A stretch of 64,000 nt of DNA from Chloroflexota bacterium (GTDB lineage Bacteria; Chloroflexota; Limnocylindria; Limnocylindrales; CSP1-4): positions 39,067 to 103,066 of the forward strand of contig CANJLL010000008.1 in assembly GCA_947475545.1 (NCBI GenBank), read 5' to 3'. Shown here piece by piece: positions 17,727-25,951 of this stretch. Under the pieces are notes generated by a model that had not been told where the DNA came from, did not search any database, and saw nothing but the letters and a program-made list of their open reading frames with translations. How positions within the stretch are numbered: position 1 is the stretch's first letter; every line of letters begins with the position of its first letter. The position numbers were made by a program, and so were the translations under genes.

Positions 17727-18734
17727 CTAGCGGGGTAGCTCCGTGCCCAGCCCCAACTCGCGGGCGCGTCGGACGATCGCGTCGCCGAAGACCACGTCGG
17801 CCAGGCCCACGCCCAGGTGCGTGCCCACCACCCGGCCGTCCGGGCGCGGGGTGCTGGCCAGGATGGCCTCGCCGATGGACAGCGTGGGATCCGGGTAGTT
17901 GTCGAAGTGGCCCTCGTCGCGCTTGGCCAGGAACTGGACCTTCTCGTCGACCAGCCAGAGCGCGGCGTCCCGCGCCACCTGCGCCGAGCAGTACGTGGCG
18001 TAGTCCACCGGCACCACCGTGACGCGCTCGGCCAGCCAGTCGTTGGTCATGACCTGCCGGACAGGGCCGAACGAGGCCACCGTCACCACCACGTCCGCGC
18101 CATCCACGGCATCGCGCGGGGAGGCGGCAACGCGGGCGCCGGCGATCCCCGGCGTGGCGGCCGCGTGATCCCGCAGCGCGCCGGCCCGGCCCGAATCCAC
18201 GTCCGTGACCGCCACCTCGCAGCCGGGCAGCACGCCGGCCAGGACGGGGAGGTGGCTGGCGCCCTGCGCGCCCGCACCAATCAGCGCCACGCGCGTCGCC
18301 CGCCCCGTGACGCCCGGGCCCCAGCGCCGCAGGATCACGCCGCTGACGGCCGCGGTCCGGTGGGCCGTGATGGGCCCGCCGTCCAGGATGGCGACGGGGA
18401 AGCCCGTGTGGGGGTCGTTGAGGATCACCGTGGCGCCGATCGCCGGCAGCCCCAGCGGGTTGTTCGTGGGGAAGACCGTGACCCACTTCACGCCCAGCAG
18501 GTCACCCCCCGGGTGGTCGCCGGCGCCGCGCAGCCAGGCCGGCATGGCGTCGGTGAAGGAACCTGAGTCACGGGCATGGACCCCGACCTTGGGCGGCAGC
18601 TGGCTGCCTCCGGGAACCGCCAGCGCGGTCTGCGTGATCTCCGCGAGCCGCAGGCGCTCCTCCAGCGGCGGGAGTGCAGCCAGGACGTCCGCGGCGTTCA
18701 GCCAGAGCAGGGGAGCGAGGTCGGCGGTGCTCAT
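17727..18734 (-). CDS. ornithine cyclodeaminase / mu-crystallin family protein
   Basis: 335 residues. Family signatures are GLPAIGATVILNDPHTGFP, then ITAHRTAAVSGV and the Rossmann motif IGAGAQGASH. Members bind NAD(P)H and include ornithine cyclodeaminase, alanine dehydrogenase of archaea, and ketimine reductases; the sequence alone does not choose between them. The start codon is only 24 bp from that of the divergent iron exporter gene. TACACT lies 8 nt upstream of the ATG with no Shine-Dalgarno sequence, so the message is probably leaderless. No ornithine or proline genes are nearby. Confidence 0.82.
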   Translation of the reverse strand: MSTADLAPLLWLNAADVLAALPPLEERLRLAEITQTALAVPGGSQLPPKVGVHARDSGSFTDAMPAWLRGAGDHPGGDLLGVKWVTVFPTNNPLGLPAIGATVILNDPHTGFPVAILDGGPITAHRTAAVSGVILRRWGPGVTGRATRVALIGAGAQGASHLPVLAGVLPGCEVAVTDVDSGRAGALRDHAAATPGIAGARVAASPRDAVDGADVVVTVASFGPVRQVMTNDWLAERVTVVPVDYATYCSAQVARDAALWLVDEKVQFLAKRDEGHFDNYPDPTLSIGEAILASTPRPDGRVVGTHLGVGLADVVFGDAIVRRARELGLGTELPR

Positions 18735-18766
18735 TTCGCGAGAGTGTACAGTCCGTCCATGAGCAC
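18727..18766. promoter_or_regulatory. overlapping divergent leaderless promoters
   Basis: Minus -10 TACACT (complement of 18743-18748) and plus -10 TACAGT (18747-18752) share two base pairs around TGTACA. They lie 8 nt and 6 nt before their start codons. The two gene starts form inverted arms GTGCTCAT (18727-18734) and ATGAGCAC (18759-18766). Neither gene has room for a leader. Confidence 0.65.
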
Positions 18767-19973
18767 GATCGACGTTGGCCAGAGTCTCGCCAACCTCAAG
18801 CTCGAACGGGACGCGATCCAGCTCTATGACGCCCTCGCGTCCATCGAGAAGCGCCCGGAGCGCGCCGAGGCGTTCCGCAGGATCGCCGGCAACGAACGCC
18901 GCCACGCCGAGATCTGGGCCGCTCGGCTCGGGGAGCTGGGTGCCACCGTCCCGCCGACCAGCGCGCCGCGCGCCCGCGTGCGGTTCATCATCCTGCTCGC
19001 GCGGCTCCTCGGGACCCGCGCCGTCAGCGGGCTGGTCCAGGTGCTGGAGGGCGACGAGGACGCCCTCTATGGCAGCCAGGCATCGCCCGAGGTCGCCTCG
19101 ATCGGCGCCGACGAGCGGGAACACGCCCAGATCTGGCAGCAGATGGACGGCAAGCCCGCGACCCCCGTGGTCACCGCGACGCCGGCGCAGGCCGCCGCGT
19201 TCGCGACCATCAGCGCGGCCCGCGATGACGGGACTCTCGCCCGGAGCGGCGGGCTCAAGGCGCGGGAGATCGGCGCCAACGAGCGATGGCATCGGTCCAG
19301 CCGCTCGGGCACGCTGCGCGCCTCCATCTTCGGTGCGTCGGACGGGCTGGTCAGCAACCTGTCGCTGGTCATGGGCGTGGCCGGCGCCTCGTCCAACGAC
19401 CCCAAGTTCATCCTGTTGGCCGGTATCGCCGGGCTGCTCGCCGGCGCCGGCAGCATGGCCGCGGGCGAGTACATCTCGATGACTTCGCAGCGCGAGCAGT
19501 TCGAGCACCAGATCGCCCTGGAGCGCGCGGAGTTCGAGATCCTGCCCGAGGCGGAGGAAGCGGAGCTGGCGGCCATCTACCGCGCAAAGGGGCTCACCGA
19601 CGAGGAGGCAACCGCGTTCGCGAGCCGCCTCATGCAGGATCCCAGGCAGGCCCTCGACACGCTCATCCGGGAGGAGCTTGGCCTGGACCCCGACGAGCTG
19701 GGATCCACCTGGGGCGCGGCCGGGGGCTCCTTCCTGGCGTTCGCCGTGGGCGCCGTGATCCCCGTGGTTCCGTTCCTGTTCGGCGGCGGCACGCTGGCCT
19801 TCGGGCTATCGATCGGGCTGAGCCTGGTCGCGCTCTTCGGCGTCGGCGCGGGCGTGAGCCTGGTCACCGGCCGGAGCCTCGTCTACTCGGGCGTGCGGCA
19901 GGTCATGATCGGCATGCTGGCGGCGGGCATCACCTACGCGGTGGGCCTCCTCGTCGGCGTCTCGGTGGGGTAG
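18759..19973 (+). CDS. ferritin-like/VIT1 fusion iron (or manganese) exporter, MbfA-like
   Basis: 404 residues. The first ~150 form a rubrerythrin/ferritin-like four-helix domain with di-iron ligands E16, E46-x-x-H49 and E119-x-x-H122. From ~190 a VIT1/CCC1 transporter domain follows (SDGLVSNLSLVMGVAGA, then GEYISMTSQREQFEHQ), ending in three membrane helices. This order matches membrane-bound ferritin (MbfA), which exports iron under iron or peroxide stress. The ferritin part would sense or oxidise Fe(II) next to the pore. The promoter overlaps that of the divergent gene. A small membrane protein follows after 4 nt. Confidence 0.88.
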   Translation: MSTIDVGQSLANLKLERDAIQLYDALASIEKRPERAEAFRRIAGNERRHAEIWAARLGELGATVPPTSAPRARVRFIILLARLLGTRAVSGLVQVLEGDEDALYGSQASPEVASIGADEREHAQIWQQMDGKPATPVVTATPAQAAAFATISAARDDGTLARSGGLKAREIGANERWHRSSRSGTLRASIFGASDGLVSNLSLVMGVAGASSNDPKFILLAGIAGLLAGAGSMAAGEYISMTSQREQFEHQIALERAEFEILPEAEEAELAAIYRAKGLTDEEATAFASRLMQDPRQALDTLIREELGLDPDELGSTWGAAGGSFLAFAVGAVIPVVPFLFGGGTLAFGLSIGLSLVALFGVGAGVSLVTGRSLVYSGVRQVMIGMLAAGITYAVGLLVGVSVG

Positions 19974-19977
19974 GGCG

Positions 19978-20388
19978 ATGGCACGAACGCTCCGGACCCT
20001 CGCGATCGCCGCAGCCACCAGCCTGGGCCTCGTCCTCTACCTGATTCTCTGGTTCCACTGGCCGGTCACGCTGTCGCTGGCGGTCGCCGCATTGCTCGGG
20101 ATGCTGGTCGTGGTGACCTCGACGTCACTCGGCGAGGATTCCGCTGCGGCCGACGCGGCATGGCAGGCGGCGGCGCCTGACCTGCTGGATCAACCGGGGC
20201 TGGCGCTCGCGCGGTCGCCGTCGGCGGGTGTGGCCGAAGGCGACGAAGCGGCCGACGGGGACCAGGGCGTCGACGGCATGGCCGACAGCGCGGGGGGCGC
20301 CGCCGCCGCGTCCGGTAGCGCAGACGTCATCGCCGCGTCCGGCGCCGCCGCGTCCGGCGCATCGTCGGGCGGCGGGAGCTTCAAGTAG
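19978..20388 (+). CDS. small two-helix membrane protein with low-complexity tail
   Basis: 136 residues, not recognised. Residues ~7-50 form two membrane helices (ATSLGLVLYLILWFHW and VTLSLAVAALLGMLVVVTS). The remainder is Ala/Gly/Ser/Asp-rich and disordered, ending in GASSGGGSFK. It starts 4 nt after the exporter stop, so it is likely cotranscribed with it. Its last 199 bp are antisense to the tail of the next minus-strand gene. The tail is built on GCCGCGTCCGG-like DNA repeats and may be a recent extension. The membrane part looks real; the tail is uncertain. Confidence 0.55.
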   Translation: MARTLRTLAIAAATSLGLVLYLILWFHWPVTLSLAVAALLGMLVVVTSTSLGEDSAAADAAWQAAAPDLLDQPGLALARSPSAGVAEGDEAADGDQGVDGMADSAGGAAAASGSADVIAASGAAASGASSGGGSFK

Positions 20389-20603
20389 GCCCGGTGCTCA
20401 CGCAGCACCGCCGTCACGGCCGCCGAATCCCAGCGCCGGTCCGTCGGGCGCAACTGCGCGGCGATCCAGGCGGCCTCCACCTCCAGCTCCGCCTCGCCGA
20501 TCTCGACATCGCGGCGTGCCAGCTCCGCGAGGATCAGCCAGACCAGCCCGGCCCCGATCACGAGGCCCAGGATCAGCAACCACCAGTCGAACTCGGCCGT
20601 CAT
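20190..20603 (-). CDS. small single-helix membrane protein
   Basis: 137 residues, not recognised. An N-terminal membrane helix (WWLLILGLVIGAGLVWLIL) is followed by an acidic helix (ARRDVEIGEAELEVEAAWIAA), then TDRRWDSAAVTAVLREHRAYL. The last ~70 residues are Ala/Pro/Asp-rich and lie antisense to the neighbour's tail. TAGACT lies 7 nt before the ATG, a leaderless start. The structured first half argues for a real gene. The C-terminal tail could be an accident of the repetitive DNA. Confidence 0.55.
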   Translation of the reverse strand: MTAEFDWWLLILGLVIGAGLVWLILAELARRDVEIGEAELEVEAAWIAAQLRPTDRRWDSAAVTAVLREHRAYLKLPPPDDAPDAAAPDAAMTSALPDAAAAPPALSAMPSTPWSPSAASSPSATPADGDRASASPG

Positions 20604-20610
20604 CGGCGCG

Positions 20611-20616
20611 AGTCTA
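20611..20616 (-). promoter_or_regulatory. -10 hexamer TAGACT of the small membrane protein
   Basis: Seven nt before the ATG at 20603. No -35 consensus. Confidence 0.45.
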
Positions 20617-20674
20617 GGGCATCCGCGGGGCCGACAGCGGGACGTGGCCGTCGCCGCCGGTCCTGGCCTCGGGC

Positions 20675-20680
20675 TACACT
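20675..20680 (+). promoter_or_regulatory. -10 hexamer TACACT of lgt
   Basis: Nine nt before the lgt ATG. No Shine-Dalgarno sequence fits in the space. Confidence 0.5.
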
Positions 20681-20689
20681 GCCGGCACA

Positions 20690-21625
20690 ATGATCCCGAT
20701 CACCCCCACCGCGATCGCCATCCAGCTGGGCCCGCTCCCGGTCTACTGGTACGGCATCTGCTACGCCGTCGGCCTGGCGCTCGCGTACTTCGTGATGTCG
20801 AGCGAGGCGCGCCGGCGCGGGTTTGATATCGAGCTCCTGGCCAACGGCATGATCATCGTGGCCATCGCCGCCCTGGTGGGGGGCCGCGCGTACCACGTCA
20901 TCGACCAGTGGGCGCTCTACAAGGACGACCTGCTCAAGATCATCCTGCCGCCGTATTCGGGCCTGGGTGTCTACGGCGGCCTGGTGACCGGGGTCATCGC
21001 CGCCGTCCTGTACGCCCGCTTCAAGGGGGTGCCGTTCTGGCCCTGGGCCGACGTCGTCGCGCCCGGGCTGTTCGCCATGCAGGCGATCGGGCGCTGGGGC
21101 AACTTCTTCAACCAGGAGCTGTACGGGCCGCCTACCAGCCTCCCGTGGGGCATCCAGATCGACTGTGCCCACCGGCTCGCCGAGTTCTCGTGCGAGACCT
21201 ACCCTTTGGCGACCAGCGGCTTCCATCCGCTCTTCCTGTACGAGAGCGTCGCCGGACTCCTCGGGATGCTGTTCCTGCTCTGGCTCGCCCGGAGCAGCCG
21301 CATCCGCCTGCGCCATGGGGACCTGCTCCTGGTCTTCTTCATCTGGTATCCCACCGTGCGCTTCCTGCTGGAGACGCTCCGGACCGACAACTGGAAGGTG
21401 GGCGGGATCCCCACGGCGCAGCTGGTGTCCGTGATCTTCGTGCTGATCGCGTTCCTGGTACTGCTCTACCGCCACCGGTCCGGGGTCGTGGACCCGGATC
21501 CGCTCCTGGGTCCTTCGGCCGCCAAGGCCCGGGAGCCGGAGCCGGACCCGTTCGCCGACGACGACTGGGACGATGGGGACGATGAGCCAGAGCCCGACTC
21601 CCGGTCCGACGCCCGACCCGCCTGA
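20690..21625 (+). CDS. lgt: prolipoprotein diacylglyceryl transferase
   Basis: 311 residues with seven membrane helices. The catalytic signature GRWGNFFNQELYG lies near residues 132-144, with HPLFLYES and a late RFLLETLRTD containing the conserved Arg/Glu. Lgt moves diacylglycerol from phosphatidylglycerol to the lipobox cysteine of exported lipoproteins, the first step in lipoprotein maturation. The C-terminus has an added acidic tail (EPEPDPFADDDWDDGDDEPE) of about 50 residues not needed for the fold. The acyltransferase gene plsC overlaps its 3' end, linking both to membrane lipid work. Confidence 0.95.
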   Translation: MIPITPTAIAIQLGPLPVYWYGICYAVGLALAYFVMSSEARRRGFDIELLANGMIIVAIAALVGGRAYHVIDQWALYKDDLLKIILPPYSGLGVYGGLVTGVIAAVLYARFKGVPFWPWADVVAPGLFAMQAIGRWGNFFNQELYGPPTSLPWGIQIDCAHRLAEFSCETYPLATSGFHPLFLYESVAGLLGMLFLLWLARSSRIRLRHGDLLLVFFIWYPTVRFLLETLRTDNWKVGGIPTAQLVSVIFVLIAFLVLLYRHRSGVVDPDPLLGPSAAKAREPEPDPFADDDWDDGDDEPEPDSRSDARPA

Positions 21626-22565
21626 CGCGGCCACCGGGCCGAATCTCGCGCCCGGGCCCAATCCGGCCCTCGGGCCCGAGGAGAGTCCGGAGCCGGCGAC
21701 GGAGCGCAGGCGCCGCCCCGCCGCCCGCGTCCGGCCAGAGGCGCTCGCCCGCACCCGTGGCGGCGTCCGCGAGGGCCTCGACTGGCTGGGCGGCCCCCCG
21801 GCTTCGAAGGCCGGCCTGGCCTGCCGGATTGCCAGCGTCGTCGCCCGCGCGCTGCTGTTCGGCATCTTCCGTTTCCGGGTCTCGACGTCGGGCCACGAGC
21901 TGCTGCCCAAGGGGGGTGGCTTCCTGGTGGTCGCGGGTGCGCACCGTGGCTGGATGGACCCGCTCCTGGTCCTGCACGCACTCCCGCTGGAGCCGCGTGG
22001 CTGGTTCCTCGGGAGCGGCGCCTCTGCGTTCAGCTCACCCTGGAAGGAGTGGCTGATCCGACGGGTGGGCGGCCTGCTGCCGGTCTGGCGCGGCGGCATC
22101 GGGATCGACGGCCACGTCCGGTCCGCCAGGGCCGTGCTCGACAACGGCGGCGTCTTCATCCAGATGCCGGAGGGAACCGTCAACGGCCCGGCCGGTCGCC
22201 TGGGCCCATTCCGGCCAGGCGCTGCGGTCATCGCACTGCGCACGGGTGCGCCGATCGTGCCGATCGCCATCGCCGGCACGGAGGAGCTGTACATCGGGCG
22301 CCGGATGGCGTCCCGCGTGCTGGCCCCCACCAGTGTCGCCGAGCTCCTGGGCCCCGACTGGGACGGCGTGCTGCCGCCGCCGGACACGCGCGCCGAGCTG
22401 GCGCTGGCCCGCCGCGTCAGTGAGGCGCTGGCGGCGCGCCTCGACCCGGTCGTCCGGGAGCTCCACCCCGGGACCGTCGATCCTCCCGGTCACCCGCGCC
22501 GGCTGCGTCGGCGCCTGACGTGGCTCCTCCTTGGGCCGGGGCGGCTGGAGCATGACGCCCCCTGA
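21582..22565 (+). CDS. plsC: 1-acyl-glycerol-3-phosphate acyltransferase (PlsC family)
   Basis: 327 residues. The catalytic HX4D box is H121-RGWM-D126 and the second acyltransferase block is MPEGTVNG, followed by FRPGAAVIALRTGAPIVPI. This family adds the second acyl chain in phosphatidic acid synthesis. An N-terminal extension of ~70 residues is Pro/Ala/Arg-rich and unlike the family. The start overlaps lgt by 44 nt; a second ATG at 21573 is equally open. TGGGGA precedes ATG 21582, so that start is chosen. Lipid class is not determined by sequence. Confidence 0.86.
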   Translation: MSQSPTPGPTPDPPDAATGPNLAPGPNPALGPEESPEPATERRRRPAARVRPEALARTRGGVREGLDWLGGPPASKAGLACRIASVVARALLFGIFRFRVSTSGHELLPKGGGFLVVAGAHRGWMDPLLVLHALPLEPRGWFLGSGASAFSSPWKEWLIRRVGGLLPVWRGGIGIDGHVRSARAVLDNGGVFIQMPEGTVNGPAGRLGPFRPGAAVIALRTGAPIVPIAIAGTEELYIGRRMASRVLAPTSVAELLGPDWDGVLPPPDTRAELALARRVSEALAARLDPVVRELHPGTVDPPGHPRRLRRRLTWLLLGPGRLEHDAP

Positions 22566-22635
22566 CAAGTCCGGGGCGCTCGCCCGGCCGACGCCGGTGG
22601 CCCTGGCTCACCTACCTCTGGCGCTGACTTCCCCG

Positions 22636-22641
22636 TACACT
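22636..22641 (+). promoter_or_regulatory. -10 hexamer TACACT of the cystathionine beta-synthase gene
   Basis: Six nt before the ATG at 22648, with no Shine-Dalgarno sequence. Predicts a leaderless transcript. Confidence 0.55.
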
Positions 22642-22647
22642 CCCGCT

Positions 22648-24072
22648 ATGGAGTACGCCGAGACCATCCTCGACCTGGTCGGGAACACGCCTCTCGTCCG
22701 CCTCAACCGCGTGACCGCCGACCTGGGGCCCACCGACACCCAGCCGCTGATCCTCGCGAAGGTGGAGGCGCTCAACCCCGGCGGCTCGGTCAAGGACCGG
22801 ATCGGCCTGCCGATGATCGACGCGGCGGAGCGGGCCGGCCTGCTCAAGCCCGGTGGGACCATCGTGGAGCCCACGTCCGGCAACACCGGTCACGGCCTGG
22901 CCATCGCCGCCGCGCTCAAGGGCTACCGGTGCGTCTTCGTGATGGCTGACAAGCAGTCGATCGAGAAGCAGCAGCTCCTGCGCGCGTACGGCGCCGAGGT
23001 GGTCCTGTGCCCCACCAACGTGGATCCGGAGTCCCCGGAGTCGTACTACTCCGTCGCGGCCCGGCTGGCCCGCGATATTCCGGGCGCCTTCAAGCCGGAC
23101 CAGTACTGGAACCTGGAGAACCCGCGCGCCCATGAGCGGACCACGGGTCCCGAGATCTGGCGCCAGACGGAGGGCCGGATCACGCACCTGGTTGCCAGCG
23201 TCGGCACCGGCGGGACCATCTCGGGCACGGCGCACTACCTGCGCGCGCAGCAGCCGGGGATCCGGATCATCGGCGCCGACCCCGAGGGGAGCATCCTGTC
23301 CGGCGACACCGCGCGGCCGTACCTGACCGAGGGGATCGGCGAGGACTTCTTCCCCGGCACGTACGACGCCGCCGTGGTGGACCGCTGGGTGCGCGTCTCC
23401 GACCGGGACGCGTTTGCGATGGCCCGCCGGATCACCCGCGAGGAGGGGATCCTGGCCGGCGGCTCGTGCGGGACCGCGGTGGTGGCCGTCCTGGACGAGG
23501 CCGCGCGCCTGATGTCCGAGGACCCGGCCGCGGCTCGCCGGGCCGTCATGGTGGTGATCCTCCCGGACAGCGGCCGGAACTACATCTCCAAGATCTACAA
23601 CGACGAGTGGCTTCGCTCCAACGGCCTGCTGGCCACCACGGGCGCGGTGCTTCGCGTGCTGGACGTCCTGGCGGAACGCCACCACGAGCTCGGCGGCAAG
23701 CTGCCGCCGGTGCTGATCGCCCGGACCACCCAGACGGTGGGCGAGGCCATCGGGCTGCTTCAGGAGTACGGGATCAGCCAGCTGCCCGTCTCGCAGGACG
23801 CGGATGGCGACGCGGTCCACTCGCTGGTGGGCTCCATCACCGAGAAGGGCCTGCTGGATCGCGCCTACCGGAACCCCACCGTCGTCGAGCGGACGGTGGG
23901 CGAGGTCATGGACCGCCCGCTGCCCATCCTGGCGGCCGACGCGGGGCTCGACGACGCCTTTGCCATCCTGTCGGGCGGGGCCCAGGCGCTGGTGGCGGTC
24001 CAGGCGGGCCGGGCGGTGGGCATCCTCACGAAACTCGATGTCCTCGAGTACCTGGCCCATCGGCAGGCCTGA
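22648..24072 (+). CDS. cbs: cystathionine beta-synthase with CBS domain pair
   Basis: 474 residues. The PLP lysine is K49 in PGGSVKDRIG; SGNTGHGLAIAAALKGY and GTGGTISGTAHYLR bind the cofactor phosphate. Residues ~350-474 form two CBS domains (TVGEAIGLLQEYGISQLPV and the TVGEVMDRPLPIL part). The enzyme condenses serine and homocysteine to cystathionine. The CBS pair could bind S-adenosylmethionine or another nucleotide. The gamma-lyase/synthase gene follows after 1 nt. Cysteine synthase is less likely because of the C-terminal CBS domains and neighbour. Confidence 0.9.
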   Translation: MEYAETILDLVGNTPLVRLNRVTADLGPTDTQPLILAKVEALNPGGSVKDRIGLPMIDAAERAGLLKPGGTIVEPTSGNTGHGLAIAAALKGYRCVFVMADKQSIEKQQLLRAYGAEVVLCPTNVDPESPESYYSVAARLARDIPGAFKPDQYWNLENPRAHERTTGPEIWRQTEGRITHLVASVGTGGTISGTAHYLRAQQPGIRIIGADPEGSILSGDTARPYLTEGIGEDFFPGTYDAAVVDRWVRVSDRDAFAMARRITREEGILAGGSCGTAVVAVLDEAARLMSEDPAAARRAVMVVILPDSGRNYISKIYNDEWLRSNGLLATTGAVLRVLDVLAERHHELGGKLPPVLIARTTQTVGEAIGLLQEYGISQLPVSQDADGDAVHSLVGSITEKGLLDRAYRNPTVVERTVGEVMDRPLPILAADAGLDDAFAILSGGAQALVAVQAGRAVGILTKLDVLEYLAHRQA

Positions 24073-24073
24073 G

Positions 24074-25336
24074 ATGGCTCACGAGCCGGGCGGGCCGGGC
24101 AGCGAGGCGCCGGGCAGCGAGGCTTCGGGCGGCCTGGAGCCAGCGCTGGGCTTCGAGACCCTGGCCGTTCATGCCGGCGCAGAGCCGGACGAGCTGACCG
24201 GGGCGGTCTCCCCGCCCATCTACCAGACCAGCACCTACGCCCAGGACGGGGTCGGCCGGCCACGTCTCGGCTTCGAGTACGCCCGGACCCAGAACCCCAC
24301 CCGGGAGCGGCTTGAGCGTGCCGTCGCGGCGCTGGAGGGCGGCGGGCACGGCATTGCCTTCGCCTCCGGTTCTGCCACCACGGCCGCCATCGCCGAGCTG
24401 GCCGTGGCCGGCGACGAGGTGCTCATCGGCGACGACGTCTACGGCGGCACCTACCGCTACTTCGAGCGCGTTCGGCGGCCGGGTGGCCTGGCCGCCACGT
24501 ACGTCAACCTGGCCACCGGGCAGGATGCGCTCTGGGAGGCGCTCACCGACCGCACGCGCCTGGTCTGGTTTGAGACGCCCACCAACCCGCTGCTCAAGCT
24601 GGTCGACATTGCGGCCACGGCCGCGGCTGTTCAACAGCGATATGCCGGCCAGGCGACGCGGCCGCTGGTCGTGGTCGACAACACGTTCGCCTCGCCCGCG
24701 CTCCAGCGGCCGCTGGACCTCGGCGCAGACATCGTCTTTCACTCGGCGACCAAGTACCTCGCCGGGCACAGCGACACGGTGGTCGGGGTCGCGGTGACGC
24801 GCGACGCGGCGGTTGCGGACCGGCTTCACTTCATCCAGAACGCGGCGGGCGCCGTCCCCGGGCCGTTTGACTGCTTTCTGGTCCTGCGCGGCCTGCGCAC
24901 GCTGGCGCTGCGGATGGAGCGCCACGTGGCCAACGCCGGGGCCGTGGCCGGATTCCTCGCCGCGCGCGATGACATCGCGTGGGTCAGCTACCCGGGCCTG
25001 GCCGAGGGGCGGCACGCCCACGCGCAGGCCGCCATCGCGGCGAGCCAGATGCGGGGCGCCGGCGGCATGATCTCGTTAGTCCCCGCGGCTGGCGGCCGCC
25101 ATGGCCGCACGGCCCGGGACCGCGCCATCGCGATCTGCGAGGCCACCCGGCTCTTCACGCTCGCGGAATCGCTGGGCGGCGTGGAGTCCCTCATCGAGGT
25201 GCCCGCGGTCATGACCCATGCCTCCGTGGCGGGCTCGCCGCTGGCGGTGCCCGAGGCCCTGATCCGGCTCTCCGTGGGCATCGAGGCGGCCGCGGACCTG
25301 ATCGCGGACCTGGCCCAGGCGCTGGACGGGGCATAG
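24074..25336 (+). CDS. cystathionine gamma-lyase/synthase (trans-sulfuration, PLP)
   Basis: 420 residues of the Cys/Met metabolism PLP family. The cofactor lysine is K227 in SATKYLAGHSD. YQTSTYAQDG and FETPTNPLLKLVDI are family blocks. Together with the adjacent beta-synthase it would complete reverse transsulfuration from homocysteine to cysteine; gamma-synthase or gamma-lyase cannot be separated with certainty. The first ~30 residues contain GSEAPGSEASGG, a short repeat absent from family members. A perfect 13-bp hairpin 60 nt downstream may terminate the pair. Confidence 0.9.
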   Translation: MAHEPGGPGSEAPGSEASGGLEPALGFETLAVHAGAEPDELTGAVSPPIYQTSTYAQDGVGRPRLGFEYARTQNPTRERLERAVAALEGGGHGIAFASGSATTAAIAELAVAGDEVLIGDDVYGGTYRYFERVRRPGGLAATYVNLATGQDALWEALTDRTRLVWFETPTNPLLKLVDIAATAAAVQQRYAGQATRPLVVVDNTFASPALQRPLDLGADIVFHSATKYLAGHSDTVVGVAVTRDAAVADRLHFIQNAAGAVPGPFDCFLVLRGLRTLALRMERHVANAGAVAGFLAARDDIAWVSYPGLAEGRHAHAQAAIAASQMRGAGGMISLVPAAGGRHGRTARDRAIAICEATRLFTLAESLGGVESLIEVPAVMTHASVAGSPLAVPEALIRLSVGIEAAADLIADLAQALDGA

Positions 25337-25395
25337 CCCCGCGGGCCGAGGCCGCGGGCGCGGATCTCCGACGAGCTGAACCGCAGCCGGGCTGG

Positions 25396-25429
25396 CCTGG
25401 ACGCCGGCGTCCGCCAGCCGGCGTCCAGG
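25396..25429 (+). terminator. perfect 13-bp hairpin after the transsulfuration operon
   Basis: Arms 25396-25408 and 25417-25429 pair without mismatch around an 8-nt loop. It lies 59 nt after the stop codon. The tail has only short T runs. The rest of 25337-25951 holds no gene I can support. Confidence 0.6.
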
Positions 25430-25836
25430 ACCACGCTCTTCTGCGCGCCGCCGTGGGCCGTGGCATGTGCCGCCGTTCGTGGCGTGGGAGCTGCCATCCG
25501 GCAACAGCAACCTGCCCATGGCGGCCGGCGTCGTGGCCGCGCTCCGCGGCGAGCCATGCGCGGCGGAGCTGATGGCGCTGGCCAAGCTTTCCCGGGCGCA
25601 CACGGTCCGACGAGAGGACTGGCGGGAGGCGCTTGCGGCGCGGGCCGTCGCCAGGGCGCTGACGCTCCCGTGGCTCTGGCTATGGCCCACCTGCGTCGGC
25701 CGCCTGGTCGCCGCCATGTCGCCGCCATGTCGGGGCCGCTGCCGGGTCCGCAGCGCTCCGCGCGCGGCCTGAGCCACCCGTGTTCGGGCGGTCCGGACGG
25801 TGCCAAAAGGACCTCGCACTCGGCAGCATGCATTGC

Positions 25837-25842
25837 TACACT
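25837..25842 (+). promoter_or_regulatory. -10 hexamer TACACT upstream of pckA
   Basis: It would give a leader of about 105 nt before pckA, unlike the leaderless genes; pckA has its own Shine-Dalgarno sequence. No good -35. Confidence 0.35.
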
Positions 25843-25951
25843 CACCGTCCATCAGGCGACTGCGGAAGCCGACTCCTCCCCAACCTCCGGGGTGTGACGC
25901 GCGGCCGGTCGATCGGAAACGCTCGTTCGGCATGCGCAGGAGAGGCAATCC

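Noticed and set aside
25467..25772. 101-codon plus-strand frame in the gap before pckA
   Set aside because: No recognisable motif and no Shine-Dalgarno sequence. Overlap with repeats (CGCCGCCATGT twice) makes chance likely, although a decayed gene cannot be excluded.
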